From positions 124,001 through 188,000 of the forward strand of contig NZ_BOOZ01000002.1 of NCBI RefSeq assembly GCF_016863495.1: a DNA stretch of 64,000 nucleotides, given 5' to 3'. The notes below the pieces were generated by a model, which saw only the letters and a program-made list of their open reading frames with translations, was not told the DNA's origin and made no database searches. Positions 45,352-52,954 of the stretch are shown one piece after another. Both the position numbers and the translations under genes were made by a program. The stretch comes from Micromonospora andamanensis. GTDB lineage: Bacteria; Actinomycetota; Actinomycetes; Mycobacteriales; Micromonosporaceae. The stretch's first letter is position 1, and the number at the start of each line of letters is the position of its first letter.

Positions 45352-46410
45352 ATGGCCCGGGCGGAACGCCCCCTGGACCCCACCGCCGACCCGCTCCAAG
45401 CGTTCGCCGCCGACCTGCGGACGCTGCGCGACCAGGCAGGCCGCCCCACCTACCAGGCCCTCGCCCGGCGGGCCCACAGGTCCGCGAGTTCGCTGTCCGA
45501 GGCGGCTGGCGGGCGGAGACTCCCGACGCTTGACACGACGCTGGCGTACGTGCGGGCACTCGGCGGCGACGAGGCGGAGTGGACCGAGCGGTGGCGTACC
45601 GTCGCCGGCCGGGTCACGGCGGAACAGGGACACGCCACCCCGACCAGCCACCGCGACGGTGGGAGCGAGACGCCGGTCGGGGCTGCGGTATCCGTCACTG
45701 CGCCGCCCACCGCCGCGGGGTCCGGTGCTGCGGGGCCTGGCACGGCACCGCCCGTCGCTGCGGGTCCTGCCGCCGCCGGACCGGACGGCCAGGCACCGGC
45801 TGGTCCGCCCACCAGGGCAGGTGATGCCAACGTGCGACGCCCGCTCGTCGGCCCGGGCCGACGCACCGCCCGAGCGGTGTTCGCCGGGGCGCTGGTGCTG
45901 ACCGGGCTCGCCGCGGTGCCCTGGCTCGCCGGAGGGTTCGGCAAGCCGGAGGCAGGGCCGACCTCCGCACCTGCGGCCGAACCGACGACAGTGACGGTGG
46001 GCGTCCGCGACGGTGCCGACCCGAAGGACGCCGGGTGCGCCGCCGATGCCGATGTGACCACCCTGGACAGTGCCGCTGTGCTCCTCGACGAACGGGTGAT
46101 CGGCACTGTCGAGTTGCGCTACTCACCGGCCTGCGGCGCGAGTTGGCCCCGGTTCATGCCGGTGCCCGGCGGCGCGGACGCCGTACCTCGGCCCGCCAGC
46201 ATTCAGCTCACCGTGATCGACGGTGACCAGCCGACCCGGTCGGCGGACTTCGCCATGGACTACGGCGGCATCTCCACCTTCGGCAACCTGCTGACGAGTA
46301 CCCGGAGCTGCGTCTACGGACAGGTGCAGCTGTCCGGGACGGGATGGCGCTCGGCCCTGGGCCGCACCGGCTGTTGGCGCGGCGCGACCCAGATCCGTCC
46401 CGTACCGTGA
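45352..46410 (+). CDS. XRE-type HTH regulator with transmembrane helix and extracytoplasmic DUF2690 domain
   Basis: The 352-aa protein has an N-terminal helix-turn-helix (about residues 12-85; TYQALARRAHRSASSLSEAA), an Ala/Pro/Gly-rich linker, one transmembrane helix (about 174-196, AVFAGALVLTGLAAVPWLAG) and a C-terminal DUF2690 domain (GCAADAD ... TVELRYSPACGASWPRF) like the divergent secreted protein. The layout suggests a one-component membrane regulator that senses an extracellular signal. ATG 45352 has GAGGAG upstream. The HTH is of the helical XRE sort used by many actinobacterial DUF2690 proteins. The regulated genes and the ligand are unknown. Confidence 0.8.
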   Translation: MARAERPLDPTADPLQAFAADLRTLRDQAGRPTYQALARRAHRSASSLSEAAGGRRLPTLDTTLAYVRALGGDEAEWTERWRTVAGRVTAEQGHATPTSHRDGGSETPVGAAVSVTAPPTAAGSGAAGPGTAPPVAAGPAAAGPDGQAPAGPPTRAGDANVRRPLVGPGRRTARAVFAGALVLTGLAAVPWLAGGFGKPEAGPTSAPAAEPTTVTVGVRDGADPKDAGCAADADVTTLDSAAVLLDERVIGTVELRYSPACGASWPRFMPVPGGADAVPRPASIQLTVIDGDQPTRSADFAMDYGGISTFGNLLTSTRSCVYGQVQLSGTGWRSALGRTGCWRGATQIRPVP

Positions 46411-46542
46411 GGCGGCCCGACCGGCACCGGGTTCACCGTCGACAGGTACTGGCATCAGTCCGGCGAAGGTGAGAGTGTGTCCGCTGCGGCCCTTTGATCA
46501 TGTCCGGGTCAGCCGTGTGCGCTGAACAAGCAGGGGAGCACC

Positions 46543-47646
46543 ATGTCCCAGAACGGCAATGATCAGTCTCACCTGCGGATTGGTGGCTGGCTTCCCGGTT
46601 CGGGTCCCACCCCGCCTGCAGCCGATCAACCGGTCCCCGGCGCGCGGCATCGGCCCGCCAGAGCCGACCGACCGACCACACCGTCCGCACCGGCCACCGC
46701 CATCGCGTCGAGCGTCCGACGGCCGGGTGGCTTCGACGCGGGCCCGCCCACCGCCCCGGGCGACCAGGGCGCGATCATGGGCCGGGTCGCCCCACGGCGT
46801 ACGCAGTTGCTTGGCGGTGTCGCCCTCATCGTCGTTACCGTGCTCGTCGGGGTGCTGACGCTGCGCGACGGGGCTCCCCAGGAGCCGATCCACGGCGAGT
46901 TCGTCGCCGGCATGCCCCTTCCCGACAGCGCAACTGACGACCCTGTCGACGGCGGGCCCTCCGGCCTCGACGGCACCGGATCCGACGTGCCCGGCGACGG
47001 AGCGGCTTCGCGTGACCCGAGTACCGACCCTGTCGTCCGGCCCGGCCTCAACCCGCGCGCCGACGGCGGCACCCCGGCCGACGCCGGCTCCGGCTCGACC
47101 AGCCCCGGTGATCCGCCGTCGCAGCCGGCCGGCCACGCCCCACCGGCCGCCCCGAACGCCCCCGCAGCACCCGGCTCCGCACCCGCCCGACCGGCCGGAC
47201 CGGCGCTGGTCCCCGGTGCCCGTATCGGTCTGGAAGCTGCCAACTCGGCCGGACACCGGGTCCGACACGCCAACTTCCAGGCCCGGGTCGAACAGGTGAA
47301 CGCCACAAGCAGCGCCGGTACGAAAGCCGATGCCGCGTTCATCGTCCGCTCCGGTCTCGCCCGCAGCGGCTGCGTCTCCTTCGAGTCGGTCAACTTCCCC
47401 GGCCTTTACCTACGACACTCCGAGTTCCGGGTGTTCCTGCACCGTGCCGACGGCAGCGCCCTGTTCCGCGCCGACGCCACGTTCTGCCCGGTCACCGGCA
47501 TCGGCGGCCGGCACACCTCACTGCGGTCGCACAACTTCCCGGATCGCTACCTGAGCTACCACCGAAGCGCGCAGATGCGGATCTCCCCGATCGGCGACGG
47601 GGCAGGGCCCTCGACGGCCACCTTCCTGATCCGTCCCGCCCTGTAA
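46543..47646 (+). CDS. Membrane-anchored AbfB (CBM42-like) domain protein
   Basis: The 367-aa protein has a Pro-rich cytoplasmic segment, one transmembrane helix (about residues 87-105, LLGGVALIVVTVLVGVLTL), a long Pro/Ala/Gly/Asp-rich stalk (about 110-220) and a C-terminal AbfB domain (about 225-367). This beta-trefoil repeats GHRVRHANFQARV, GLYLRHSEFRVFL and DRYLSYHRSAQMRI. AbfB domains bind arabinofuranose side chains, so binding of cell-wall or plant arabinan is plausible; no catalytic domain is attached. ATG 46543 follows GGGGAG. It lies 132 bp after the DUF2690 regulator on the same strand. Confidence 0.82.
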   Translation: MSQNGNDQSHLRIGGWLPGSGPTPPAADQPVPGARHRPARADRPTTPSAPATAIASSVRRPGGFDAGPPTAPGDQGAIMGRVAPRRTQLLGGVALIVVTVLVGVLTLRDGAPQEPIHGEFVAGMPLPDSATDDPVDGGPSGLDGTGSDVPGDGAASRDPSTDPVVRPGLNPRADGGTPADAGSGSTSPGDPPSQPAGHAPPAAPNAPAAPGSAPARPAGPALVPGARIGLEAANSAGHRVRHANFQARVEQVNATSSAGTKADAAFIVRSGLARSGCVSFESVNFPGLYLRHSEFRVFLHRADGSALFRADATFCPVTGIGGRHTSLRSHNFPDRYLSYHRSAQMRISPIGDGAGPSTATFLIRPAL

Positions 47647-47651
47647 CCGGC

Positions 47652-47669
47652 CGTCCCGCCGCCGGGACG
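47652..47669 (+). terminator. Weak hairpin after the AbfB gene
   Basis: CGTCCC / GGGACG, a 6-bp stem with a GCCGCC loop, 6 bp past the stop. Confidence 0.3.
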
Positions 47670-47789
47670 TGCGCGGTGTGCACAACCGCCGACGCAGGTT
47701 CGTGGCGGTCCCGGTGGCGATTCGGGCTGCCGTCGTTCGTCATCTCGGTGCGGGCACCGTGGCCCACACTGGGAGCGAAGGAGACAACC

Positions 47790-48161
47790 ATGCGTTACGC
47801 GCTGCTGATTCACTACCGCGAGCCGGGCCAGGGCGAGCTGTCCGACGAGGTCGTCGCCGAGGCGCGGGCGGCCTTCGACGCGTACGGTCGGGCACTTGTG
47901 TCGGCCGGGGTCCTGCTGGCGGCCGACGTGTTGCAGCCGACCGCGGCCACGACGACAGTCACCCGTAGGGACGGTGACCTGCGCGTGCAGGACGGACCGT
48001 TCGCCGAGACCAGGGAGGCGCTGGCCGGAGTGTTCCTGCTCGACGTACCCGACCTCGACGCCGCGATCGGTTGGGCGGAGAAGTGCCCTGCCGCGCAGTG
48101 GGGCGTGGTGGAGGTACGCCCGAGCGCGACGGCGATCGTCGACGGGGTATGGACGAGCTGA
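47790..48161 (+). CDS. YCII/DGPF-domain protein
   Basis: The 123-aa ferredoxin-like protein carries RYALLIHYREPGQG at the start and the diagnostic DGPFAETREALAG near residue 70. ATG 47790 has GAAGGAGA upstream. Its end overlaps the sigma gene start by 13 nt. Such DGPF proteins are the constant neighbours of the ECF42 group of sigma factors. Their biochemical role is not settled, with either a sensor or a small enzyme proposed. Confidence 0.9.
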   Translation: MRYALLIHYREPGQGELSDEVVAEARAAFDAYGRALVSAGVLLAADVLQPTAATTTVTRRDGDLRVQDGPFAETREALAGVFLLDVPDLDAAIGWAEKCPAAQWGVVEVRPSATAIVDGVWTS

Positions 48162-49396
48162 CCGTCAGCGACGGAGGGTGGGCAGCCGCGGCCGTCGCGG
48201 CCCGCGACAGCTATGGACGGCTGCTCGCCCTGCTGTCCGCGTCGACAGGAGACCTCGCCGCCGCCGAGGACGCTCTCGCGGATGCCTTCGAGCGGGCCCT
48301 GCGTTCCTGGCCCGGCCAGGGCGTGCCGGCGTCTCCCGACGGATGGTTGCTGACCGTCGCGCGTAACCGGCTACGGGACCTGTGGAAGTCGGCGCACTGG
48401 CAGCGCACCGGGCCGCTCGACGTCCAGCGGGACGCCCCCGTGCACCTCGACGACCTCGACCTGGACGCCATCCCGGACCGCCGGCTGGAACTGATGCTCG
48501 TGTGCGCGCACCCCGCGATCGAGCGCGCCGTGCACACCCCGCTCATGCTCAACACGGTGCTCGGCTTCACCGCCGACCAGGTCGGCCGGGTCTTCTCGGT
48601 GCCGACGTCGACGATGGCGACCCGCCTGGTACGCGCGAAGCGGCGCATCAAGGCCACGCGAATCCCGTTCCGGATCCCGGACCGCGGCGACCTGCCGGGG
48701 CGGATGACCGCGGTGCTGGAGGCGGTCTACGGGGCGTACGTCATCGACTGGACGACGACCGGACCGGAGGCCCGGCAGCTCCCCACCGAGGCGCTGCACC
48801 TCGCCGAAGTGCTGACGACGTTGGTGCCCGACGACCCGGAGGCGCACGGCCTCGCCGCTCTCGTGCAGCTCTCGTCCGCGCGTCAGCCGGCCCGTCTCGA
48901 CGACCACGGGCGGTTCGTGCCTCTTGGCGAGCAGGACCCGTCGCGCTGGGACGACCGCCTGATCCGCCGGGCGTACGCGCACCTGCACGCCGCGCACGCG
49001 CGCGGGCAGGTCGGCCGTTTCCAGCTTGAGGCCGCCGTCCAGGCCGTGCACTGTGCCCGGCGCGAGACCGGCAGCACCGACTGGCCGGCGCTGCTGGAGC
49101 TGCACCGCGCGCTGCACGCGGTCGCGCCGTCGCTCGGCGGGGCGGTCGCCTACGCGGTCGCCACAGCCGAAGTCGACGGACCGGCGGCCGGGCTGGCCCG
49201 GCTAGACGAGCTGCTGACGGTCGCGGGCGACCGGACCCGCCGGTTCCAACCGGCCCGGGCCGCCCGCGCCCACCTGCTCGAACGGCTCGGCCGCCACGGG
49301 GAGGCGGCGGACGCCTACGCCAGCGCGATCGACCTCACCCATGACCCCGCCGAGCGGGCACACCTCCAGCACCGCCTTTCGCTCCTGCCGGGCTGA
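48149..49396 (+). CDS. ECF42-type RNA polymerase sigma factor with C-terminal helical extension
   Basis: The 415-aa sigma factor has region 2 (residues about 15-80; AAEDALADAFERALRSWP, then SPDGWLLTVARNRLRDLWK), region 4 (about 115-175, TPLMLNTVLGFTADQVGRVF, VPTSTMATRLVRAKRRIKA) and a C-terminal extension of about 240 residues with TPR-like helices (ALHLAEVLTTLVPDDPEAHGL, RAHLLERLGRHGEAADAYASAI). This matches the ECF42 group, which lacks a classical anti-sigma factor and appears to be controlled through the extension. It overlaps the DGPF gene. Target promoters may include that of the DGPF gene itself. Confidence 0.9.
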   Translation: MDELTVSDGGWAAAAVAARDSYGRLLALLSASTGDLAAAEDALADAFERALRSWPGQGVPASPDGWLLTVARNRLRDLWKSAHWQRTGPLDVQRDAPVHLDDLDLDAIPDRRLELMLVCAHPAIERAVHTPLMLNTVLGFTADQVGRVFSVPTSTMATRLVRAKRRIKATRIPFRIPDRGDLPGRMTAVLEAVYGAYVIDWTTTGPEARQLPTEALHLAEVLTTLVPDDPEAHGLAALVQLSSARQPARLDDHGRFVPLGEQDPSRWDDRLIRRAYAHLHAAHARGQVGRFQLEAAVQAVHCARRETGSTDWPALLELHRALHAVAPSLGGAVAYAVATAEVDGPAAGLARLDELLTVAGDRTRRFQPARAARAHLLERLGRHGEAADAYASAIDLTHDPAERAHLQHRLSLLPG

Positions 49397-49419
49397 ACAG
49401 TTCCCGCTGGCCTCGGCGA

Positions 49420-50016
49420 TCAGCGGCGGGGCAGGGTGCGCCCGTCGGGCAGCGTACGACCGCTCAGCAGCGCCACGAGTGAGCCGCCGTCGGCGCGGAC
49501 AAGCTGGCCCTGCCCCGTGCTCCAGGCGATGTCGGACGCCTCCAGCCGGACCCCTGTCACGTCCACCCCGAACAGGGCACCGTTGGTGGCGGCGAGGTGG
49601 TCGAGCACGGTGGTCACCGCCTCCCGTGGTGCGACCGCGGGCCGGCCGAGCGCGATCGTCACATCCAGCGAGTGGATGACGGCGTGGCTCAGGGCACCTG
49701 CCGCGCCGCCGCCCGGCGGCTGCCACACGTGCAGCTCCGGCGATCGAAGCTGGCCGAGAAGGTCGACGAGTGGCAGTGCGGCGTCCCGCGTCGCCACGGT
49801 GTCGGAGAGCACTGTGAAGTCACCGCCGGCCGCCGCCATCTCGGCGCCGAACTGCTCGGGGGTCAGCCGCACCGGCATCGTCACATGCGCGATGACCTGA
49901 CGTACGAGCCACTTCTCGCACAGCGAGGGTGCGTCCCACGTCGCGACGGTCGCGGCGGCGAGAAGATCGGCGAGCCGTTCGTAGGTCGGTGCCACCCAGG
50001 AGTGCGGATCGGTCAC
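49420..50016 (-). CDS. Maleylpyruvate-isomerase-family (DinB-like, mycothiol-dependent) protein
   Basis: The 198-aa protein is of the DinB/maleylpyruvate isomerase fold: an opening four-helix bundle with WVAPTYERLADLLAAAT, CEKWLVRQVIAHV (about residues 33-45) and GALSHAVIHSLDVTIALGRP, whose histidines are metal-ligand candidates. Mycothiol-dependent isomerases and unknown detoxifiers share this fold. GTG 50016 has GGGAG 8 nt upstream and overlaps the preceding stop by 4 nt. It is the third gene of an ArsR-SRPBCC operon. Confidence 0.8.
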   Translation of the reverse strand: MTDPHSWVAPTYERLADLLAAATVATWDAPSLCEKWLVRQVIAHVTMPVRLTPEQFGAEMAAAGGDFTVLSDTVATRDAALPLVDLLGQLRSPELHVWQPPGGGAAGALSHAVIHSLDVTIALGRPAVAPREAVTTVLDHLAATNGALFGVDVTGVRLEASDIAWSTGQGQLVRADGGSLVALLSGRTLPDGRTLPRR

Positions 50017-50450
50017 TGTCGGTCTCCCTGCATGAGATGAGCGAGGTGTTTCTCGAGCTTGTCGAGGGAGGTGCGGAAGCCGGCTCGTGCCTCGGGCAGA
50101 CGCATCGCCTCGGGTACGTGCCGTTGATGGATGACGACCGAGGTGGTGCCGTCGCCGAGGTCGGCGAGTGTGCTTGTGGTGTGCATCCCGCTGGCCGGCT
50201 CGATCCAGGCCAGCCGTTCGGGCGGCACCACCTCGGTGAACGTGGCGACCATCCGGTGGCTGCCGTTCGTCCCCAGCATCAGGGTCTCGAAACGGCCCCC
50301 CGGCCGGAGCTCGACGATGATGCCGTCGATCGGGGTGTCCATCCCGTGCGGGCCCCAGAACCGCGCGAGTTCGGCGGGCTCGGTGAGGCAGCGCCACACC
50401 AGCTCGCGTGGTGCCCGCAGCACCCGCCGGTAGACGAACTCGTCGTTCAC
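50013..50450 (-). CDS. SRPBCC/AHSA1-domain protein
   Basis: The 145-aa protein is a single START-like (activator of Hsp90 ATPase homologue 1 type) domain: VYRRVLRAPRELVWRCLTEPAELARFWGP at the start, a central ELRPGGRFETLM and a C-terminal helix SLDKLEKHLAHL. Such domains bind hydrophobic ligands. GTG 50450 overlaps the stop of the ArsR gene by 4 nt, and its own stop overlaps the next GTG, so all three are coupled. ArsR-SRPBCC pairs are common, and the regulator probably responds to a ligand handled by these enzymes. Confidence 0.88.
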   Translation of the reverse strand: MNDEFVYRRVLRAPRELVWRCLTEPAELARFWGPHGMDTPIDGIIVELRPGGRFETLMLGTNGSHRMVATFTEVVPPERLAWIEPASGMHTTSTLADLGDGTTSVVIHQRHVPEAMRLPEARAGFRTSLDKLEKHLAHLMQGDRQ

Positions 50451-50794
50451 CGGCCCGCACCCTGTTGCAGATCGGCGAGGCGGGTTTCCAGCCTGTCCAT
50501 CCGTGCCGCCCAGGTGCGGCGGCTCTGCTCGATCCACGAGACGGCTACCGCCAGGGCCGCCGGTTCGAGCCGGCACGGCCGGGTCTGCCGGTGCCGCCCT
50601 CGGCTGACCAGACCGGACCGCTCAAGGACCCCGATGTGCTGTGACACGGCCTGCATGCTCATCTCGTACCGCTCCGCCAACTCCTTGACCGTCGCCTCGC
50701 CCGCGCTGAGCCGGGCGACGATGTCCCGCCTGGTGGGGTCGCTGAGGGCGGTGAACACCGCGTCAAGCCGTTGGTCCTCGGTGATGGATGCCAT
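50447..50794 (-). CDS. ArsR-family transcriptional regulator
   Basis: The 115-aa winged-helix repressor opens ITEDQRLDAVFTALSDPTRRDIVARL, with recognition helix SMQAVSQHIGVLERSGLV (about 46-63). No metal-binding Cys pair is present, so it belongs to the ArsR members paired with SRPBCC proteins rather than the metal sensors. It leads a coupled three-gene operon and is preceded by a palindrome placed in its own promoter, pointing to autoregulation. Confidence 0.92.
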   Translation of the reverse strand: MASITEDQRLDAVFTALSDPTRRDIVARLSAGEATVKELAERYEMSMQAVSQHIGVLERSGLVSRGRHRQTRPCRLEPAALAVAVSWIEQSRRTWAARMDRLETRLADLQQGAGR

Positions 50795-50801
50795 GACCCT
50801 T

Positions 50802-50830
50802 ACTCAAGCATCTGCTTTATCAAGCGTCAA
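50802..50830 (-). promoter_or_regulatory. Promoter of the ArsR operon
   Basis: On the minus strand TTGACG (50825-50830), a 17-nt spacer and TTGAGT (50802-50807). The -10 box ends 7 nt before the ATG, so a leaderless transcript is possible. Confidence 0.45.
50806..50817. promoter_or_regulatory. Candidate ArsR operator
   Basis: The perfect palindrome AAGCA-TC-TGCTT overlaps the -10 box and adjoining spacer of the ArsR promoter. Confidence 0.5.
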
Positions 50831-50845
50831 CTAGAGAAAGTGGAG

Positions 50846-51274
50846 TCAGTTCACCCGGCTGGCCAGCGCTGCTGCATCGGTGAGAAGTTCGTTCAGCTCG
50901 TCGTCATTGACAGCACCGTTGCCCAAGATATTCAGGATCACGAGTCCCTGGATGCGTCCGGCCATCTGGGGGTCTATGGCCGTCTCGACATCGGGATCCA
51001 CAGCGGCTCGAATCAGCGTCTCGGCTGCGTTGACGTCGATTTCCGGGGTGCCGGCGGGGGCTGCCGCTCGCATGTCGGCCACGAAGCGCATGACCTCGCC
51101 CGGGGATGTCCGCTCGTTGAAGCGCTTGTTGACTGCGAAGTAGAAGACCGCACCGAGGAGGGCTGGGAAGCCGTCCCAGCCGATCTCGTCGAGGCGAGCT
51201 TCGATTCGGTCGTTGGCCTCGTGATCGCCTCTGATCATCGTCCGGATGTACTCGACCATCTCAGGGCTGTTCAT
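50846..51274 (-). CDS. Hypothetical protein, last gene of the helical cassette
   Basis: I do not recognise a family. The 142-aa product is soluble and mainly helical, with an acidic C-terminal half (AINDDELNELL-like segment NDDELNELLTDAAALAS). ATG 51274 has AGGAAG 7 nt upstream; the frame is open to 51343. It overlaps the end of the coiled-coil membrane gene by 14 nt, so it belongs to the same operon. It has no cysteines or recognisable catalytic motif. A structural or regulatory role with the helical proteins upstream is inferred from the overlap only. Confidence 0.6.
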   Translation of the reverse strand: MNSPEMVEYIRTMIRGDHEANDRIEARLDEIGWDGFPALLGAVFYFAVNKRFNERTSPGEVMRFVADMRAAAPAGTPEIDVNAAETLIRAAVDPDVETAIDPQMAGRIQGLVILNILGNGAVNDDELNELLTDAAALASRVN

Positions 51275-51917
51275 CAGATCGCTTCCTCTCGCGGTGCTTC
51301 TTCGCCATGTTCCAGATACCGCGGAGCCCCACGACGACCGCACCAGCAGCCATGATGACCGACGTCACCGGGTGCTCCAACTGAGGACGGTCCACCGGCG
51401 TGCCGGGGTCGGCAGCCGTCGTCGTCGTGGTGCCACCACTCGATCCCGAGCCCTTCAAGCCCTTTTGCAGCTCGCGAAGGCCGGTGGTGATCGCCTGTTC
51501 GGTCTGCTTGAGCGTGTCTTCGGTATCGTCCGCTTTCTTGACGTGCCGGCGGAGGAACGCCTCGCCTTTACGGCTGCGTCCCTCCGCCTCCTCAACCAGG
51601 CGGTCCCCGGAGGGCGAAGCCGCATCGTCTGGTTCGATGGGTGCGGCACCGGGGGCGATCGTGTTGGCGTACGTGGTGATGTGGCGGGCAGCATCGGCCA
51701 AGAGGCGGGCGTACCGGCCGGCTTTGTCTCGGGCCACCTCGGCGTCCGCGACGGCGGTGCGTAACCGATTGTCGCTGCTCCCGCGCTGCACTTCGACCAG
51801 CCGCGCCAAGGCCACTTCGGCGTCCGTCCGGGCGCGCAGCGCGGTGACCGCTGCGGCATCGAGCTTTCCGCGTACGGCGAGAAGCTGCGCGACCAGCTCG
51901 GCGATGCTGCCGCTCAT
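51261..51917 (-). CDS. Coiled-coil protein with C-terminal membrane helix
   Basis: The 218-aa protein has an N-terminal helical module (residues about 1-90) that ends RGSSDNRLRTAVADAEVARD ... AARHITTYANTI, resembling the two small proteins upstream. A second charged helical stretch (about 100-150), a Ser/Thr/Gly linker and a hydrophobic segment (about 183-203, VTSVIMAAGAVVVGLRGIW) follow, with a basic tail. It is probably tail-anchored with the helices in the cytoplasm. ATG 51917 overlaps the preceding stop by 4 nt. The function is unknown. Confidence 0.65.
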   Translation of the reverse strand: MSGSIAELVAQLLAVRGKLDAAAVTALRARTDAEVALARLVEVQRGSSDNRLRTAVADAEVARDKAGRYARLLADAARHITTYANTIAPGAAPIEPDDAASPSGDRLVEEAEGRSRKGEAFLRRHVKKADDTEDTLKQTEQAITTGLRELQKGLKGSGSSGGTTTTTAADPGTPVDRPQLEHPVTSVIMAAGAVVVGLRGIWNMAKKHRERKRSDEQP

Positions 51918-52174
51918 CCGAGTCGGGTGAGGTAGTCGCCTGCGTGTTCGGCGGTGTCGTCGAATCGGCGGCGAGTCGGTTCGACCTCTGCCCTGGCGGC
52001 GGCGAGTGCCTCGTGGGTGGCCTCTACGTCTTCGTGTTGGCTGCCGCGCAGGATGGCGTTCGCCGTTCCGGTCGCCGCCTCGGCCTCGGAGGCGGCCTTG
52101 TCGAACACCCGTCGTCCCTGGCGCGCGGCTTCGACGGCGGCGCGCAGGGCCGCCTTCACCTCACCGACACTCAT
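51914..52174 (-). CDS. Small helical protein B (DUF6244-like)
   Basis: The 86-aa all-helical protein has neither signal peptide nor WxG motif. It shares with its neighbour an N-terminal EVKAAL motif, near-identical length and a C-terminal A-x(2-3)-Y-x(2)-LG ending (HAGDYLTRLG here, AARRYVGILG there). From memory it resembles the Micromonosporaceae DUF6244 family; this is not verified. It starts 15 bp after the previous stop and overlaps the next gene by 4 nt. It may be a helical-bundle partner of the other two modules. Confidence 0.65.
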   Translation of the reverse strand: MSVGEVKAALRAAVEAARQGRRVFDKAASEAEAATGTANAILRGSQHEDVEATHEALAAARAEVEPTRRRFDDTAEHAGDYLTRLG

Positions 52175-52189
52175 CGTGGCGGTCGATGC

Positions 52190-52453
52190 TCAGCCGAGGA
52201 TGCCGACGTAGCGGCGGGCGGCCTCCGAGCTGCCCTGCACGAGGGTCATGGCCTCGGCCAGGCGTTGCTTGCTCTGCTCACCGCGTGCGATGGCTTCGGC
52301 GATCGCCGGATGGCCGGTGCCGGCGGCGACGGCACGTAGCCGGGCCAGCATCTGCTCGGTGTTCTCGGCGGCGGCGCGGATCTGGTTGATCGTCACGTTG
52401 CCCTGCTCGGCTGCCTGCATCAGTGCCGCCTTGACCTCTTCGATGCTGGCCAT
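52190..52453 (-). CDS. Small helical protein A (DUF6244-like)
   Basis: The 87-aa helical protein leads the cassette: ASIEEVKAALMQAAEQGNVT at the start, central GTGHPAIAEAIARGEQSKQR and the ending AARRYVGILG. ATG 52453 follows GGAGGAGA; upstream codons to 52489 are leader. The layout of two similar small helical proteins followed by a membrane coiled-coil protein recalls a paired-subunit system, but there is no WxG motif and no secretion ATPase nearby, so a type VII link is not supported. Confidence 0.65.
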   Translation of the reverse strand: MASIEEVKAALMQAAEQGNVTINQIRAAAENTEQMLARLRAVAAGTGHPAIAEAIARGEQSKQRLAEAMTLVQGSSEAARRYVGILG

Positions 52454-52545
52454 ACTCTCCTCCGTCGACCGTCCGCGAACGTGGATCACGTCTGAGTAGT
52501 CGGACGGACACTATCGGAGATGAATGCGGCTCGCTGCCCGGTGGG

Positions 52546-52728
52546 CTACAGGTAGTCGGCGGCGGTTAATTCCACGTCGGTGATGAACGCTTCAAGCTGC
52601 GCTTCGCTGTGGTCGCGGTCCTGGAGCAACTTGCCGAGGAAGACGATCTGCATCTGAAGTGCCGTCTCCGGCTTGAGGTTCTCGATCAGAGTGGCCTCGC
52701 CGAGCGCTGCCCGCGCGAGTCCTTCCAT
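52546..52728 (-). CDS. Hypothetical small protein (about 60 aa)
   Basis: An acidic helical product from ATG 52728 (EGLARAALGEATLIENLKPE ... VFLGKLLQDRDHSEAQLEAF). It is unlike any family I know. The frame is open to 52851, and GTG 52767 is another possible start (about 73 aa). No good ribosome site precedes the ATG. It may be a remnant, but the hydrophobic heptad pattern and acidic end look protein-like. It lies 92 bp upstream of the helical cassette on the same strand. Confidence 0.4.
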   Translation of the reverse strand: MEGLARAALGEATLIENLKPETALQMQIVFLGKLLQDRDHSEAQLEAFITDVELTAADYL

Positions 52729-52885
52729 TCCAGCGCCGGAAGCGACTACGCGTCGGGGAACTGTCACCGCCTCTCGGCTGCGAAGCGAGCAACGTCGGTC
52801 GGAAAGTGGCTGGCGGGGAAGCTTCTTCCGGACCCGGCTCGTGCAGCGCACTCGCTCGGGTAGTCGACGTGAGCGGCGACCGTCA

Positions 52886-52930
52886 ATCTTGGACAGAAGT
52901 CGTTCGCGCGAAACGGGAACTGTCCAAGAT
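52886..52930. terminator. Concentric palindrome downstream of DUF397
   Basis: Perfect 11-bp outer arms (ATCTTGGACAG at 52886-52896 and its complement at 52920-52930) surround a 10-bp perfect inner palindrome TTCGCGCGAA (52903-52912) almost on the same centre. It lies 24 bp past the DUF397 stop and is a likely terminator or a dispersed extragenic palindrome. Confidence 0.55.
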
Positions 52931-52954
52931 CTCGGCGTGCTGCGGGCGGAGCGA

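Noticed and set aside
51914..52453. ESX/WXG100 pair reading of the two small helical proteins
   Set aside because: Size and pairing fit, but neither has a WxG turn or the C-terminal YxxxD/E signal, and no EccC-type ATPase is in the window.
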